From Planctomycetota bacterium (lineage in GTDB: Bacteria; Planctomycetota; Phycisphaerae; Sedimentisphaerales; Anaerohalosphaeraceae), in NCBI GenBank assembly GCA_029552545.1, contig JAKPDO010000047.1, positions 62,001-126,000 of the forward strand: a stretch of DNA of 64,000 nucleotides, written 5' to 3'. This document shows, in pieces, positions 47,717 through 57,164 of this stretch. The position numbers and the translations under genes are program-made. The number at the start of each line of letters is the position of its first letter. The stretch's first letter is position 1. The notes beneath the pieces are model-generated. The model was not told the DNA's origin. It saw nothing but the letters and a program-made list of their open reading frames with translations, and searched no databases.

Positions 47717-48883
47717 TTATTGAGAAATGACGCTGGAAATCCGGAACACCGGCAGCAAAAGGGCAATAGCCAGCGTGCCGATGATCGCTCCCATAATGAT
47801 AATCATCAGCGGTTCAATCAACGAAGTGGCTGTTCGGATGGAGTTTTGAAGTTTCTTTTCAAGAAAAATGGAAATTTTGTCGCAGACCTGACCGAGCTGT
47901 CCGGATTTTTCCCCCGCTCGGAGCATCTGAAGAATCCCGGAGGCAATCAGCCCATTATACGGCGAAAGCATCAAAGCATCCGACAGCTGATAGCCGTCAC
48001 GGATTTTCCGGTCCGCCGTTTCCCAGAGACACTGGAAATAATAATTGCCGCAGGAACTTTTCATCACGTCGAGTGCATCGAGGAGATTTACACCGGTATT
48101 GACCATTGTGGCCAGAATTCGCATCGAACGTGTCAGAACCGTATCAACGTACATCCCGCCGAAAATAGGAAGATGAACTTTCATCCAGTCCAGCGCTTTA
48201 CGTCCGGAGAGAGTTTGTTTCCAGGCCGAAAGTGCAAACCCTCCAGCAGTCAGCAGCGTGGCGGCGGAGGCCAAAAAAGTCGGGCTGCCGAGCAAAGCGC
48301 TGAAGTCAACCAGAATCTGGGTCAGTTTAGGCAAGGCCGTGCCGCGGGCCTCATAAATTCGAGTAAATCGCGGCAGGACAAAAAACATCAGAGAACCGGT
48401 GGCCGCCACAGCCATCAGCAGCATTACAACCGGATAAATCATCGCACTTTTGACCTGTTTTTTGGTCTCTGCATCCGCCGTCAGATACCCGCTGAGCACC
48501 CGAAGCATCTCCGCCATCCTGCCGGAAACCTCGGAAGCCCGGACCATACTGATAAACATCGTGCTGAAAATCTTCGGATACCCCCCCAAAGCCACAGAAA
48601 AACTTTCTCCGTTCTTAAGACGCTCCGCTAAATCACGCGTTACCTCTCGAAATGCGCCGGGGCGCATCTGGTCCGCAATCGCTTCGATAGCATCACTGAG
48701 CACCACCCCGCTGTCCAGCATCACAGACAATTGGGTGGTAAACAGAATCAAGTCGGTCTGTTTGACCCTTGCCCCCGACAAGGCCGGATTGGAAGAAGCC
48801 GATTCCAAACGGAGGGGTTTGCGGCCGTTCGGAGACGCCCTCGAAGACGTTCGGACAACAGAACTCTGAACAGCCGTCGGCAT
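47717..48883 (-). CDS. GspF/PilC inner-membrane platform protein
   Basis: A 388-residue protein with two T2SSF repeats: LFTTQLSVMLDSGVVLSDAI (about residues 47-66) and LTRSMRILATMVNTGVNLLD (about 255-274), each ending in membrane helices, three helices in all. It anchors the pilus or secretion motor and binds the ATPase. The ATG follows GGAGG by 6 bases and lies 1 base after the ATPase gene. It is the last gene of the pilus/secretion operon. Confidence 0.93.
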   Translation of the reverse strand: MPTAVQSSVVRTSSRASPNGRKPLRLESASSNPALSGARVKQTDLILFTTQLSVMLDSGVVLSDAIEAIADQMRPGAFREVTRDLAERLKNGESFSVALGGYPKIFSTMFISMVRASEVSGRMAEMLRVLSGYLTADAETKKQVKSAMIYPVVMLLMAVAATGSLMFFVLPRFTRIYEARGTALPKLTQILVDFSALLGSPTFLASAATLLTAGGFALSAWKQTLSGRKALDWMKVHLPIFGGMYVDTVLTRSMRILATMVNTGVNLLDALDVMKSSCGNYYFQCLWETADRKIRDGYQLSDALMLSPYNGLIASGILQMLRAGEKSGQLGQVCDKISIFLEKKLQNSIRTATSLIEPLMIIIMGAIIGTLAIALLLPVFRISSVISQ

Positions 48884-48884
48884 C

Positions 48885-50618
48885 TTAATCCTCCATTGTC
48901 ACGTTGGCCACGCGCAGGACTTCATCAATCGTAGTGATTCCGGCCGCCACCTTCTCGATACCGTCCAAATGCAGCGGCTTCATTCCGTTCTGAATAGCGG
49001 CCGCCCGCAGCTGCTTGAGCGTCGCCCCCTGCGTAATCATCTCCAGAATCTGGTCATTCGGGATAAATAATTCATGGATGGCGATGCGCCCAATGTAGCC
49101 GGTGTTTCGGCATTTCTTGCATCCGATACCCCGGTAAAACGTCGGCAGCGAACCAACCCATTTTTCCACCGCTCGCCGAATACCCGCCGAGGGGGTGTAC
49201 TGGTCTTTGCAGGTGGGACAGATTTTTCGGACAAGACGCTGCGCCAGCACCCCAATCAGCGAAGCACTGACCAGATACGGCGCTACACCCAGGTCCAGAA
49301 GACGCGTTACAGCCCCCGGGGCGTCATTTGTGTGAAGCGTTGACAGAACCAAATGTCCCGTCAGGGCCGCCTGAACGGCTATGTTGGCGGTTTCTTCATC
49401 CCGAATTTCGCCGACCATGATAATATCCGGGTCCTGCCGCAGCAGCGACCGCAGAGCACTGGCAAAGGTGAACTTGGATAATTCATTCACCTGAAACTGA
49501 TTGACGCCGTGAATATTGCACTCCACAGGGTCCTCTACCGTACAGATGTTCACTTGTTCGCTGTTCAGCTCCGACAGGGCCGCATAGAGCGTGGTATTCT
49601 TTCCGGAACCGGTCGGTCCGGTCACCAGGACGATTCCGTTGGGCATCCGAATAATTTTTTTGAAGGCCTTCAGATTCTCATAACTGAATCCAAGCGATTC
49701 CAGATTGGTCAGGATTTTCCGAGTGTCGATAATTCGGATGACAACTTTTTCCCCATATGTGCCCGGCATCACGGACACACGCAGGTCGATAGGCCGGCCC
49801 TGCATCAGAACGTGAATACTGCCGTCCTGCGGAAGCCGGCGCTGAGCAATGTCCAGCTCAGCCATAATTTTGATGCGGGAGACAATCGCCGCATGCATCT
49901 GATACGGCGGACGCATCTTTTCATAGAGCAGACCGTCCACCCTATAGCGCACACGCACCTTCTTTTCGTCCGGTTCGATATGAATGTCGCTGGCATTTTC
50001 ATGGACAGCGCTGCAGATCAGATAGTTGACCAGTTTGACAACCGGCGACTGGCCGGCAATTTCTTCCAGATTGGCAATGTCCTCCGGCAGGTGCTCAATC
50101 ATTGAAAAATCCTGCAGGGCCGCATCATCGATGATGTCATCAATGACAAAAACATTGGCCGCAGGCATATAGGTCTGAAGCGTGGCCTGAATATCTTTGA
50201 CGGTGGCACAAACCACCTGAACGCGGCACTTGCTGAGCCGTTCGATTTCCTCGATGAGAAAGACGTTCGCCGGCTCGCTGACTGCCACGGTCAGCGTGTC
50301 AAAGACCTTAAAGAGCGGCAGCACAGAGTGCTCTTCAATAAAGTCACGCGGCAGAATCTCCACCACCGCCGGATCACACAGCTTGGGGGTTATCTGGGCA
50401 TACGGAAGCCCATAGGTTTCAGCCAGAGCGGAGGCGATTTGATTTTCGGTGCAGAAGTTCATCTCCACCAGCAGTTCCCCCAGCAGGCGGCTGTGACCGC
50501 TGCGGGCCTGCTGCTGAAGGGCCTGTTCAATCTGCTGGGGCGTGACAATCCCCCGCTGCACCAGCAGCTGGCCGAGCTGAAGACGTTTTTCCGTACCGAG
50601 TTCCATCATTCTGGCCAT
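48885..50618 (-). CDS. GspE/PilB assembly ATPase with MshEN-like N-domain
   Basis: A 577-residue hexameric ATPase that drives pseudopilus assembly. Residues about 10-70 hold two repeats of the MshEN cyclic di-GMP-binding type (LGQLLVQRGIVTPQQIEQAL and LLGELLVEMNFCTENQIASA). The ATPase core has VTGPTGSGKNTTLYA as Walker A, where the Mg-binding Ser/Thr is Asn, then Asp box, His box (LSTLHTNDAP) and a zinc-type C-domain (CPTC and CKKC). It has RYRVDGLLYE and RRLPQDG in the N2 domain. Starts at 50618 or at an ATG three codons inside are both possible. Confidence 0.94.
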   Translation of the reverse strand: MARMMELGTEKRLQLGQLLVQRGIVTPQQIEQALQQQARSGHSRLLGELLVEMNFCTENQIASALAETYGLPYAQITPKLCDPAVVEILPRDFIEEHSVLPLFKVFDTLTVAVSEPANVFLIEEIERLSKCRVQVVCATVKDIQATLQTYMPAANVFVIDDIIDDAALQDFSMIEHLPEDIANLEEIAGQSPVVKLVNYLICSAVHENASDIHIEPDEKKVRVRYRVDGLLYEKMRPPYQMHAAIVSRIKIMAELDIAQRRLPQDGSIHVLMQGRPIDLRVSVMPGTYGEKVVIRIIDTRKILTNLESLGFSYENLKAFKKIIRMPNGIVLVTGPTGSGKNTTLYAALSELNSEQVNICTVEDPVECNIHGVNQFQVNELSKFTFASALRSLLRQDPDIIMVGEIRDEETANIAVQAALTGHLVLSTLHTNDAPGAVTRLLDLGVAPYLVSASLIGVLAQRLVRKICPTCKDQYTPSAGIRRAVEKWVGSLPTFYRGIGCKKCRNTGYIGRIAIHELFIPNDQILEMITQGATLKQLRAAAIQNGMKPLHLDGIEKVAAGITTIDEVLRVANVTMED

Positions 50619-50624
50619 ACCCCT

Positions 50625-50960
50625 TTACACAAAACTCTTCATTGCCTCCGACAAATCCGCATAGGTATCCAGACGGGGAAGCAGCCGTGTAATTTCAAGA
50701 ATTTTTTGACAGGTTTCATCCAGCCCCGCCAGTTTGAGCGGCTGATTCTGCCGTCGGCACTCTTCATGAAGCGTCAGCAGCTGCTCCAAAGCGGCGCTGT
50801 CCATCAAAATTACCCGGCTCATATCCAGCAGCAGTCCTCGGGGATGCGCCGCACGGGCGCTGGAGAGCGCCTCTTCAAAGGACTTTAGGGATTCAACAGT
50901 AAATTCTCCCTGAAGCTGAAGAATCGCTATTTGATTTTGAATTTGAACCTCTATTTTCAT
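50625..50960 (-). CDS. STAS-domain anti-sigma factor antagonist-like protein
   Basis: A 111-residue single STAS domain. MKIEVQIQNQIAILQLQGEF is followed by RGLLLDMSRVILMDSAALEQL, where the Ser in MDSAA occupies the usual phospho-acceptor position of SpoIIAA-like proteins. The ATG overlaps the HD-GYP stop codon by 4 bases. No cognate anti-sigma kinase was seen in the window. Its place between the HD-GYP protein and the assembly ATPase suggests control of the secretion machine through protein interaction. Confidence 0.88.
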   Translation of the reverse strand: MKIEVQIQNQIAILQLQGEFTVESLKSFEEALSSARAAHPRGLLLDMSRVILMDSAALEQLLTLHEECRRQNQPLKLAGLDETCQKILEITRLLPRLDTYADLSEAMKSFV

Positions 50961-52198
50961 CGAATCAGCGCTCCAACCGCCTTGATTCCGTATTCTTCAA
51001 AACTGCTGTAATCCCAGGTTTCAATGAATCCATCCTGAATCGCCTTCCAGAAATTCTCCACCGGGCTTCCGAGAAAGGCCTGCACAACCGCCGGGTCAAA
51101 CTGAACGCCGCTGCCCTTTTCGACCTCCGTCAGGGCCCGTCGGATGCTCATCGCCTCCCGGTACACCCGCCGGGATGTCATTGCATCAAACGCATCCGCC
51201 AGCGCAATAATCCGGGCGCTGAGCGGAATATCCGGCCCCCGGAGTCCTTCCGGATACCCTTGTCCGTCATATCGTTCATGGTGATACAGGACTCCGGGCA
51301 CAATAGGACGCATCTGAGGAATTTCGGACAAAATGGAGGCACCGATTCGCGGATGAGCCAAAATCACAGCACGTTCCTCATCGGTCAACTTGCCCTGTTT
51401 CCGCAGAACGGATTCCGCCACGCCGATTTTCCCGATGTCATGGAGAAGTCCGGCCAGATAGATATGGTGAATCTCCTCTTCGGAAATTGGAGACGTTTCC
51501 TTCATCTGCTCAGCGGTCCAGCGTGCAATCAGGGCCACCCGCTCCGAATGGCCGCGGGTGTACTGGTCTTTGGCATCAATGCTGTTGGTCAGGGCCTTCA
51601 GAGAACCGATAAAGAGTTCTTTGAGGTCATTGAACAGCCGACCGTTTTCAATAAAAACAGCACACTGGCTGGCTACGGAATGAAAGAGTTTGACATCCGT
51701 ACTGTCAAAGTCGGGTTTATTCTGAATGTTGGTCGCCACCAGAAATCCGGCCATCCGGTCCGCCGGACCGACCGGGACCGCCAGAATATTGCGAAGCCGG
51801 GGAGACCAGGCATACTTGAAGGGGCCGTCCACCTGGCTGTCCAGAAGCGCCTCCCGCCCGGCGGTCAGCTCCGCCGTCAGATGCATCTGAAGAATATCCG
51901 CCATCGACGGCTCAATTGACAAAAGCCCCGAGCCGGCACTGAGAACCAGACGTTTGCCGCCCTCTATCTTCTTTTCCAGAAAAATAGCAATTCCCTCCAC
52001 CGGCACAATCTGGGTCAGCTGGTCGCAGGCCAATTGCAGATAGGTTGAACAGGACTGGTCCAGATTCATATGGGTACTGAGGTTATAGAGCAGCATAATC
52101 TGCTCATAGCATTGGGACAGCTCCGTGCTGAGCTTCTCCAGATGCTTTTCCATCAGTTCCAGATCATCCCGCAGAGACTGATTCGAAGCAGGACCCAT
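50957..52198 (-). CDS. GAF-HD-GYP cyclic di-GMP phosphodiesterase
   Basis: A 413-residue cytoplasmic protein. A coiled-coil stretch at the N-terminus leads to a GAF domain (about 40-200), then an HD-GYP domain with LLHDIGKIGV, HPRIGASI and LYHHERYDGQGYPEGLRG, all catalytic residues in place. It should hydrolyse cyclic di-GMP. The ATG follows GAGGG. The gene sits in the pilus/secretion operon two genes before an ATPase with a predicted cyclic di-GMP-binding domain, making local control of assembly likely. Confidence 0.93.
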   Translation of the reverse strand: MGPASNQSLRDDLELMEKHLEKLSTELSQCYEQIMLLYNLSTHMNLDQSCSTYLQLACDQLTQIVPVEGIAIFLEKKIEGGKRLVLSAGSGLLSIEPSMADILQMHLTAELTAGREALLDSQVDGPFKYAWSPRLRNILAVPVGPADRMAGFLVATNIQNKPDFDSTDVKLFHSVASQCAVFIENGRLFNDLKELFIGSLKALTNSIDAKDQYTRGHSERVALIARWTAEQMKETSPISEEEIHHIYLAGLLHDIGKIGVAESVLRKQGKLTDEERAVILAHPRIGASILSEIPQMRPIVPGVLYHHERYDGQGYPEGLRGPDIPLSARIIALADAFDAMTSRRVYREAMSIRRALTEVEKGSGVQFDPAVVQAFLGSPVENFWKAIQDGFIETWDYSSFEEYGIKAVGALIR

Positions 52199-52233
52199 TC
52201 GTGATATCCCTCTCTCAGATGGTTGATTTCTTC

Positions 52234-52617
52234 TTAGACGCCCGCCCGCTGAGCCAGGACTTCTTCAATGCAGTGGAGCACTTCCCGGGGACTAAACGGC
52301 TTGCTCAGACAGGCCGCCACCCGCAGAGATTCCTTCTGCTGCGGATCAATTGCAAATCCCCGAGCCGTCAGCAGCAAAACCGGTGTATCCGCCGTGTCCG
52401 GATTTTTCCGAAGTTTCTCGATCAGCTCCAGTCCGGTCATGGCCGGCATCTGGTAATCCGTCACGATGATATCCGGATGATGCGTGCAGGCCAGCTGATA
52501 GGCCTGGCTTCCGTTGTCCGCTGTAAAAACCTCAAAGCCGTTGTTGCGCAGTTTGATGGCTACAACCTGGACAATGTGAAATTCATCATCCACCACAAGT
52601 GCTTTTCGTTCCGCCAT
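52234..52617 (-). CDS. Single-domain response regulator
   Basis: A 127-residue receiver domain with no output domain. LVVDDEFHIVQ holds the acidic pocket, phospho-Asp is in IIVTDYQMPAMTG, Thr in LLLTARG and Lys in CLSKPFSP. The ATG follows AGGAG. It lies 37 bases after the histidine kinase gene and 35 bases before the HD-GYP gene, so it is the probable partner of both or acts by binding a motor or phosphodiesterase. Confidence 0.94.
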   Translation of the reverse strand: MAERKALVVDDEFHIVQVVAIKLRNNGFEVFTADNGSQAYQLACTHHPDIIVTDYQMPAMTGLELIEKLRKNPDTADTPVLLLTARGFAIDPQQKESLRVAACLSKPFSPREVLHCIEEVLAQRAGV

Positions 52618-52654
52618 ATCTCATTCTCCTGCTTTCTTCAGGCCGCCGAAACCG

Positions 52655-54088
52655 TCAGCTCGAACCGCCGACAGAAGCGGCGGCACAGCCGGTCAAAGCC
52701 AGCGGCAGTTCAAAACCGAATGTACTTCCCTGCCCGACTACACTGGAGACAAAAACCCTGCCTCCGTGAACCGTCTCGATAATCTGCTTGACCAGATTCA
52801 GACCCAATCCGGTTCCCTTGGCCATATGATTGTTGGCCTGAACCCGATAGAATTTTTCAAACACCCGCCCCAACTCCTCCGGCGGGATTCCGACACCGGT
52901 ATCTGTTACAGTAACCCGCAGCCGCCCTTCTGCTTCATCCACTTCCAGTCCGACTGTAACCGAACCGCCGGCCGGCGTATACTTCACGGCATTGCTGAGC
53001 AGATTGATGACGGCCTGAGAAATCATATCCCGGTCCACACAGGCCTGGTCATACAGAATCGGAGCCGGTGCATGAATCGCAATATTCTTTTCCTGGGCGT
53101 AGCTCCGTATCATCTCCACGGCATCCCGCACAATCAGCGCAATGCTGTGATTGCTTCGGTTGACTTTGACCAGGCCGGATTCAATCCGCGAGATATTCAA
53201 AATATCCTCAATCAGACGATTGAGCCGAAGCGCCTGACTCTGAATAATCGAACAGAACTGCCGAATTGTGTCCGCATCCTGCGCCTCTCCGTCCACGAGC
53301 ATCTCGGCATAGGCATTGATGGAAGCCAGCGGTGTTTTCAGTTCATGCGAAACATGGCTGACAAACTCATTTTTCATCTGCGATATTTCCCGTTCCCGGC
53401 TGATGTCGTGGAGAACGGCAACAACCCCTCCACTGTTTGGAGATGACTCCGGAAGGCAGGAGAGAACCGCCTCGAAAATCCGCTGCTGTCCCCGGACATT
53501 CAGCGTCAGTTCATGACGAACATGGCGGATTCGGCCGCTTCGGCAGCGGTGAATCTTTTCCCGGAGGGCGGCGGCCGTCTCGATTGTTCCCAGAGAAGAA
53601 AAATGCTCCGGAACCGCATCCGGATTCAGCAGCTCTCGAGCCGCCGGATTGGCAAAAAGGATTTGGTTGTCCTCATTGACAACCAGCACGGCGTCTCGAA
53701 TGCTGTCAAGAACGGCTTGTTCCCAGGTACGCTGCCGCTCCAGCAGCTGAAGCTGAAGGCGAAGCCGGCTGTTTTCCTGCCGGGTTTCCTCGGCTTGCGT
53801 CTGCTGCCGAGCAGACCACTTCTGCAGAGATTCCCAAAAAGACGGCGACCATGTGCCTTTCGAAACAGGCACGCAATCGGGGTTTTTCAGATACCGCTCT
53901 AAATCCTCCAATCCCTTCAAAAGCTGCCGCAGAACCCCGCCCAGCCCCAACACCGCCGGGCAGGCCGCCAGCCAAACGGCACTCGTAATCAGCGGATTGG
54001 AAACAAAAAGGGATATTCCTCCTGCAGCGGCTGAAAGCACCGCCAGAAAACCCCACAATCCCATTCCCATTCGTATCGCCCGTTTCAT
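52655..54088 (-). CDS. Membrane-bound PAS-domain sensor histidine kinase
   Basis: A 477-residue kinase. Two N-terminal helices (about residues 8-55) have almost no loop between them, so there is little outside sensing. A coiled coil (about 95-125) and PAS domain (about 130-235) follow, then HisKA with FVSHVSHELKTPLASI and an intact ATPase (VINLLSNAVKYTP, VTDTGVGIP, KGTGLGLNLVK). It resembles PhoR/ResE-type kinases. Its gene lies within the pilus/secretion operon between the TPR lipoprotein and a receiver. No ribosome site is clear at the ATG. Confidence 0.93.
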   Translation of the reverse strand: MKRAIRMGMGLWGFLAVLSAAAGGISLFVSNPLITSAVWLAACPAVLGLGGVLRQLLKGLEDLERYLKNPDCVPVSKGTWSPSFWESLQKWSARQQTQAEETRQENSRLRLQLQLLERQRTWEQAVLDSIRDAVLVVNEDNQILFANPAARELLNPDAVPEHFSSLGTIETAAALREKIHRCRSGRIRHVRHELTLNVRGQQRIFEAVLSCLPESSPNSGGVVAVLHDISREREISQMKNEFVSHVSHELKTPLASINAYAEMLVDGEAQDADTIRQFCSIIQSQALRLNRLIEDILNISRIESGLVKVNRSNHSIALIVRDAVEMIRSYAQEKNIAIHAPAPILYDQACVDRDMISQAVINLLSNAVKYTPAGGSVTVGLEVDEAEGRLRVTVTDTGVGIPPEELGRVFEKFYRVQANNHMAKGTGLGLNLVKQIIETVHGGRVFVSSVVGQGSTFGFELPLALTGCAAASVGGSS

Positions 54089-54139
54089 TTTTCTGCAGCC
54101 GTATCCGGTTCTTCAAACCGGATGTATCGTCATCAAACG

Positions 54140-55339
54140 CTACATCGTTTTCTTTTCCGGCTCGGTAAAAAGTCGAATCAGCGGACTGTCCGGATTCAAT
54201 TGATGGGCCTTTTCAAAGGCACTGCGTGCCAGTGCATTCTGCCCCAGCCGCTGATAGCAAAGTCCGCTCATCCACCAGCCGAATGCCTCCCACCTGGAAT
54301 CCAGACAAATCTTCTGGAAAACAGGGATCGCCTCGGCATAGTTTTTCTTCAAATACAGGGCACAGGCCCTTACAACTTCGGCATCCGTCAGGCCCGGCTG
54401 AAGCTGAAGGGCCTTCTGTCCGCAATAGAGTGCACGTTCCGGCAGGTCTGCTCCGAGAGCCGCCTGCCCCATTTCAAGCCAAACCTGAGGGTCCTCCCGA
54501 CACAGCACGCTGAGCTGGTCATACCATCTCAGAGCCGCGGCGTACTTTCCGGCCTGAAGAGAGCAATAGCCGAGCCAGTGAAGAATCACCTGGCGGCGGT
54601 CCGCCTGCGTCTGAACCTGATAGAGTTTCTCAAAAAGTTCGGCGGCTTGACTCCATTGCCGGCGGTCCATATAGAACAGTCCGACCGCCTCGAGAACGCG
54701 AGGATTGTCTCCCTGCCTCCACAGAGCTTCCTTATAGTAAACCGATGCCTGTTGGACATCGCCGCTTCGCTGGGCCAAATCCGCCGCCGTCAGCAGCAGG
54801 TCGGCATCGTAAGGCAATTTTCTTCGGCTGTTTTCAATCAATTCCCGGGCCTGTTCCGTTTGTCCCTGCCGGATATACAGATGGGAAAGGGTTAATATGT
54901 ACTCCACCTGAAGGGGTTTAAGGTCCACAGCTTTTTGCAGACATTCCCGAGCAAACTCTGTTTCTCCCTGCTCCAAAGCCGTCATCCCCAAGGCAAACCA
55001 GCCCTCATCCATCTGCGGCGCCTGCTCAACCGCTTTCTGAAGGCACACACGGGCAGCAGGGAGCCGACCTTCAGCCAGATGAACCCGCGCCAACAGATAA
55101 TTAACCTCCGGATGGTCCGGCTCGGCCTGCACACATTTGGCCAGAAGCTTTTTGGCTTCTTCCATTCGCTCCTGGTCCAACAGTTCCCGAACGGCAGCCA
55201 GATTCGGCCCTACGGAAGACTTCTCCCATGTTTTGAGCATTTGCTCCTTCTTCTGGGCATGCGACAGAGCACAGCCGCCTCCTAAACAGCAAAGGCCCGT
55301 CAGGGTCAGTAACAGTATTGTCCATTTGTTTCGTTCCAT
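54140..55339 (-). CDS. TPR-repeat lipoprotein
   Basis: A 399-residue protein with a lipobox (CCLGGGC, Cys about 23) after a signal peptide (LLLTLTG), then about nine TPR repeats, e.g. AEPDHPEVNYLLARVHLAEG and FALGMTALEQGETEFARE. Such lipoproteins (PilF/PilW-like) help secretin assembly in type IV pilus systems, and the gene follows the secretin gene. ATG at 55339 follows CAGGAG. A strong hairpin separates it from the secretin stop codon. The pilotin role is inferred from position and architecture only. Confidence 0.85.
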   Translation of the reverse strand: MERNKWTILLLTLTGLCCLGGGCALSHAQKKEQMLKTWEKSSVGPNLAAVRELLDQERMEEAKKLLAKCVQAEPDHPEVNYLLARVHLAEGRLPAARVCLQKAVEQAPQMDEGWFALGMTALEQGETEFARECLQKAVDLKPLQVEYILTLSHLYIRQGQTEQARELIENSRRKLPYDADLLLTAADLAQRSGDVQQASVYYKEALWRQGDNPRVLEAVGLFYMDRRQWSQAAELFEKLYQVQTQADRRQVILHWLGYCSLQAGKYAAALRWYDQLSVLCREDPQVWLEMGQAALGADLPERALYCGQKALQLQPGLTDAEVVRACALYLKKNYAEAIPVFQKICLDSRWEAFGWWMSGLCYQRLGQNALARSAFEKAHQLNPDSPLIRLFTEPEKKTM

Positions 55340-55378
55340 CGCAGACTCCTGTCTTTTCAAAGCCGCAAGAATCAATCA

Positions 55379-55413
55379 CTCCGGCCGGTCCGCACAAGGG
55401 GGACCGGCCGGAG
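55379..55413. promoter_or_regulatory. Strong intergenic hairpin between secretin and TPR lipoprotein genes
   Basis: A perfect 13-base stem, CTCCGGCCGGTCC with GGACCGGCCGGAG, closes a 9-base loop. No T run follows on either strand, so it is not a typical terminator. It may stabilise or process the operon mRNA, or limit read-through to the regulatory genes. Confidence 0.8.
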
Positions 55414-55425
55414 CGTGAAAAACCT

Positions 55426-57147
55426 TTACCAGCGGAACCACTTGCCGGATTCTTCCCGTTCAATCTTCTGCAGCATCAGACGCTCCATCTGCTCGGCCGC
55501 CTGGGGCTGCGTTTCCCGGAGAATCCGTTCGCGAAGCCGAATGGCCTCAAGGTAATTGCGGTGAATCGTCAGGATATTGTTCAGTTCGGCCATCGCAGCA
55601 TCATATTCTCCGTTCAGATAATACTGAACCGCTCGGGCATACCGGTCTTCATCAATCTTAACCCGGCTCATCCAATACAGATTGCTGCGGGCTTCGTGAG
55701 CCAACCGCTGAACATCCGCCAGACGTTCCGCACCTTGGGCCTGTTCAGGCCGCTGAATAATATGAGGGGTAATCAGAATAATCAGCTCCACACGCGTTGA
55801 ACTGTCGGAAACACCCCGGAACAGCTCTCCGATCACGGGAATATCTCCGACGACAGGCACCTGATTGCGGGACAAAGAGGTTTGTTCCTTGAACAGACCG
55901 CCCAATACAATGGTCTGCCCGTCCCGCACCATCACATTGGTCGACACTTCCGTCTTGGTTTTCTGAGGCAGCTGCGTATTGCCGAACTCGACAATTTCTC
56001 CGTTGCTTTGTTCAGGACGGATTTCCATTCGAATCAGACCGTCCTTGCCGATGAAAGGCCGAAATTCGAGCACGGTACCGCTTTCGAGGAATTCCACCTG
56101 CTGCGTGGATGTGCCGCCTTCCGCCACATTCGTTAAGGACTGATAGCCCTCTTCCTTGCCGATGATAAGCTTGCCGGCCTGTTTATTGAGGGCTAATATT
56201 TTTGGATTGGCCATAATCGTCACATCCGACACCGTTTCAATGGCGTTAATCAGGGCGGAAATGTTATCAAAAGTCACACCGACGGAAATTCCGGAAGCAT
56301 TATTCCCCGTAACAACAGGGGTAAAACCTCCCTGCAGGAATCCTTCTCCGCCGAGGGTGATGGAAGTACCGGGAATATTCTTCCAGTCAATCCCGAACTT
56401 GGTATCTTCCGTCAGCGTGGCTTCCATAACCGTCACTTCCAGAAGCACCTGAAGGGGTTCCACATCCACTTCGGCCAGCACCTCCCGAATCCGCTTGATA
56501 TTCTCGGGATAATCGGAAACCACCAGCCGGTCGTGAATCGCCAGAGAATCGCCGCCCTTGCCGGGCACGGTATCCCGCTGGGCGGGACTGGTTACCCCAA
56601 GCTGGCCGAACTCACTCAGAAGAGGTTCGGCCAATTTCTTGGCCTCTTCCGCATTGATGTAGTACAAAGGAATGACCGCGTATTCAAAACGGGTCTTGTC
56701 GGCCTGGAATTCCTCATTGGTGTAAATCTTGACAAAATTGCCCTTGATTTCGTACTTATGCGTACCGAGAATGGCCTGCAGGGCCTCCTCAAAGGTTACG
56801 TCATAAAGATTGGTAACAGTCACAGTGCCGTCCACTCGAGCTGAAGGCACGATGTTTTTGTGATACATCTGAGCCAGCATCTGCAGGGCATCCCGAATCG
56901 GCATATCTTTGCGAAAGCTGATTGTCTGAACGGACTGCATCGAATAAGCGGCCTGCTCATTTGCCGCCGGAGATTCAGCCGGTGCCGAAGGTGCCGTCTC
57001 CTGCGGGGTTTCCGTTGCCGGCGCGGTCGGAGTCTGACTTTCCTGGCCGACTACCAGTGCGGTCAGTCCCAACACCGCCAGCAGCCAGACGCTGACTGTA
57101 ATCAGATAAGTTTTAAACTTCATTTGTTTTTTTCGCTGAGTTTTCAT
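55426..57147 (-). CDS. Secretin (GspD/PilQ family)
   Basis: A 573-residue outer-membrane channel. A signal peptide and a Pro/Ala/Glu-rich stretch precede an N0-type domain (PIRDALQMLAQMYHKNIVPS, about residues 85-140), an N1-type domain (about 160-250) and the secretin core (about 260-470) ending in VPVVGDIPVIGELFRG, the family signature. An extra helical C-terminal region (about 490-573, with ARAVQYYLNGEYDAAMAELN) looks like a TPR motif. ATG at 57147 follows AAAGGCGG by 6 bases; an internal ATG at 57123 is less likely. It is preceded by GspC/PilP-like and PilM/N/O-like genes. Confidence 0.93.
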   Translation of the reverse strand: MKTQRKKQMKFKTYLITVSVWLLAVLGLTALVVGQESQTPTAPATETPQETAPSAPAESPAANEQAAYSMQSVQTISFRKDMPIRDALQMLAQMYHKNIVPSARVDGTVTVTNLYDVTFEEALQAILGTHKYEIKGNFVKIYTNEEFQADKTRFEYAVIPLYYINAEEAKKLAEPLLSEFGQLGVTSPAQRDTVPGKGGDSLAIHDRLVVSDYPENIKRIREVLAEVDVEPLQVLLEVTVMEATLTEDTKFGIDWKNIPGTSITLGGEGFLQGGFTPVVTGNNASGISVGVTFDNISALINAIETVSDVTIMANPKILALNKQAGKLIIGKEEGYQSLTNVAEGGTSTQQVEFLESGTVLEFRPFIGKDGLIRMEIRPEQSNGEIVEFGNTQLPQKTKTEVSTNVMVRDGQTIVLGGLFKEQTSLSRNQVPVVGDIPVIGELFRGVSDSSTRVELIILITPHIIQRPEQAQGAERLADVQRLAHEARSNLYWMSRVKIDEDRYARAVQYYLNGEYDAAMAELNNILTIHRNYLEAIRLRERILRETQPQAAEQMERLMLQKIEREESGKWFRW

Positions 57148-57164
57148 ACAACACCGCCTTTCTG

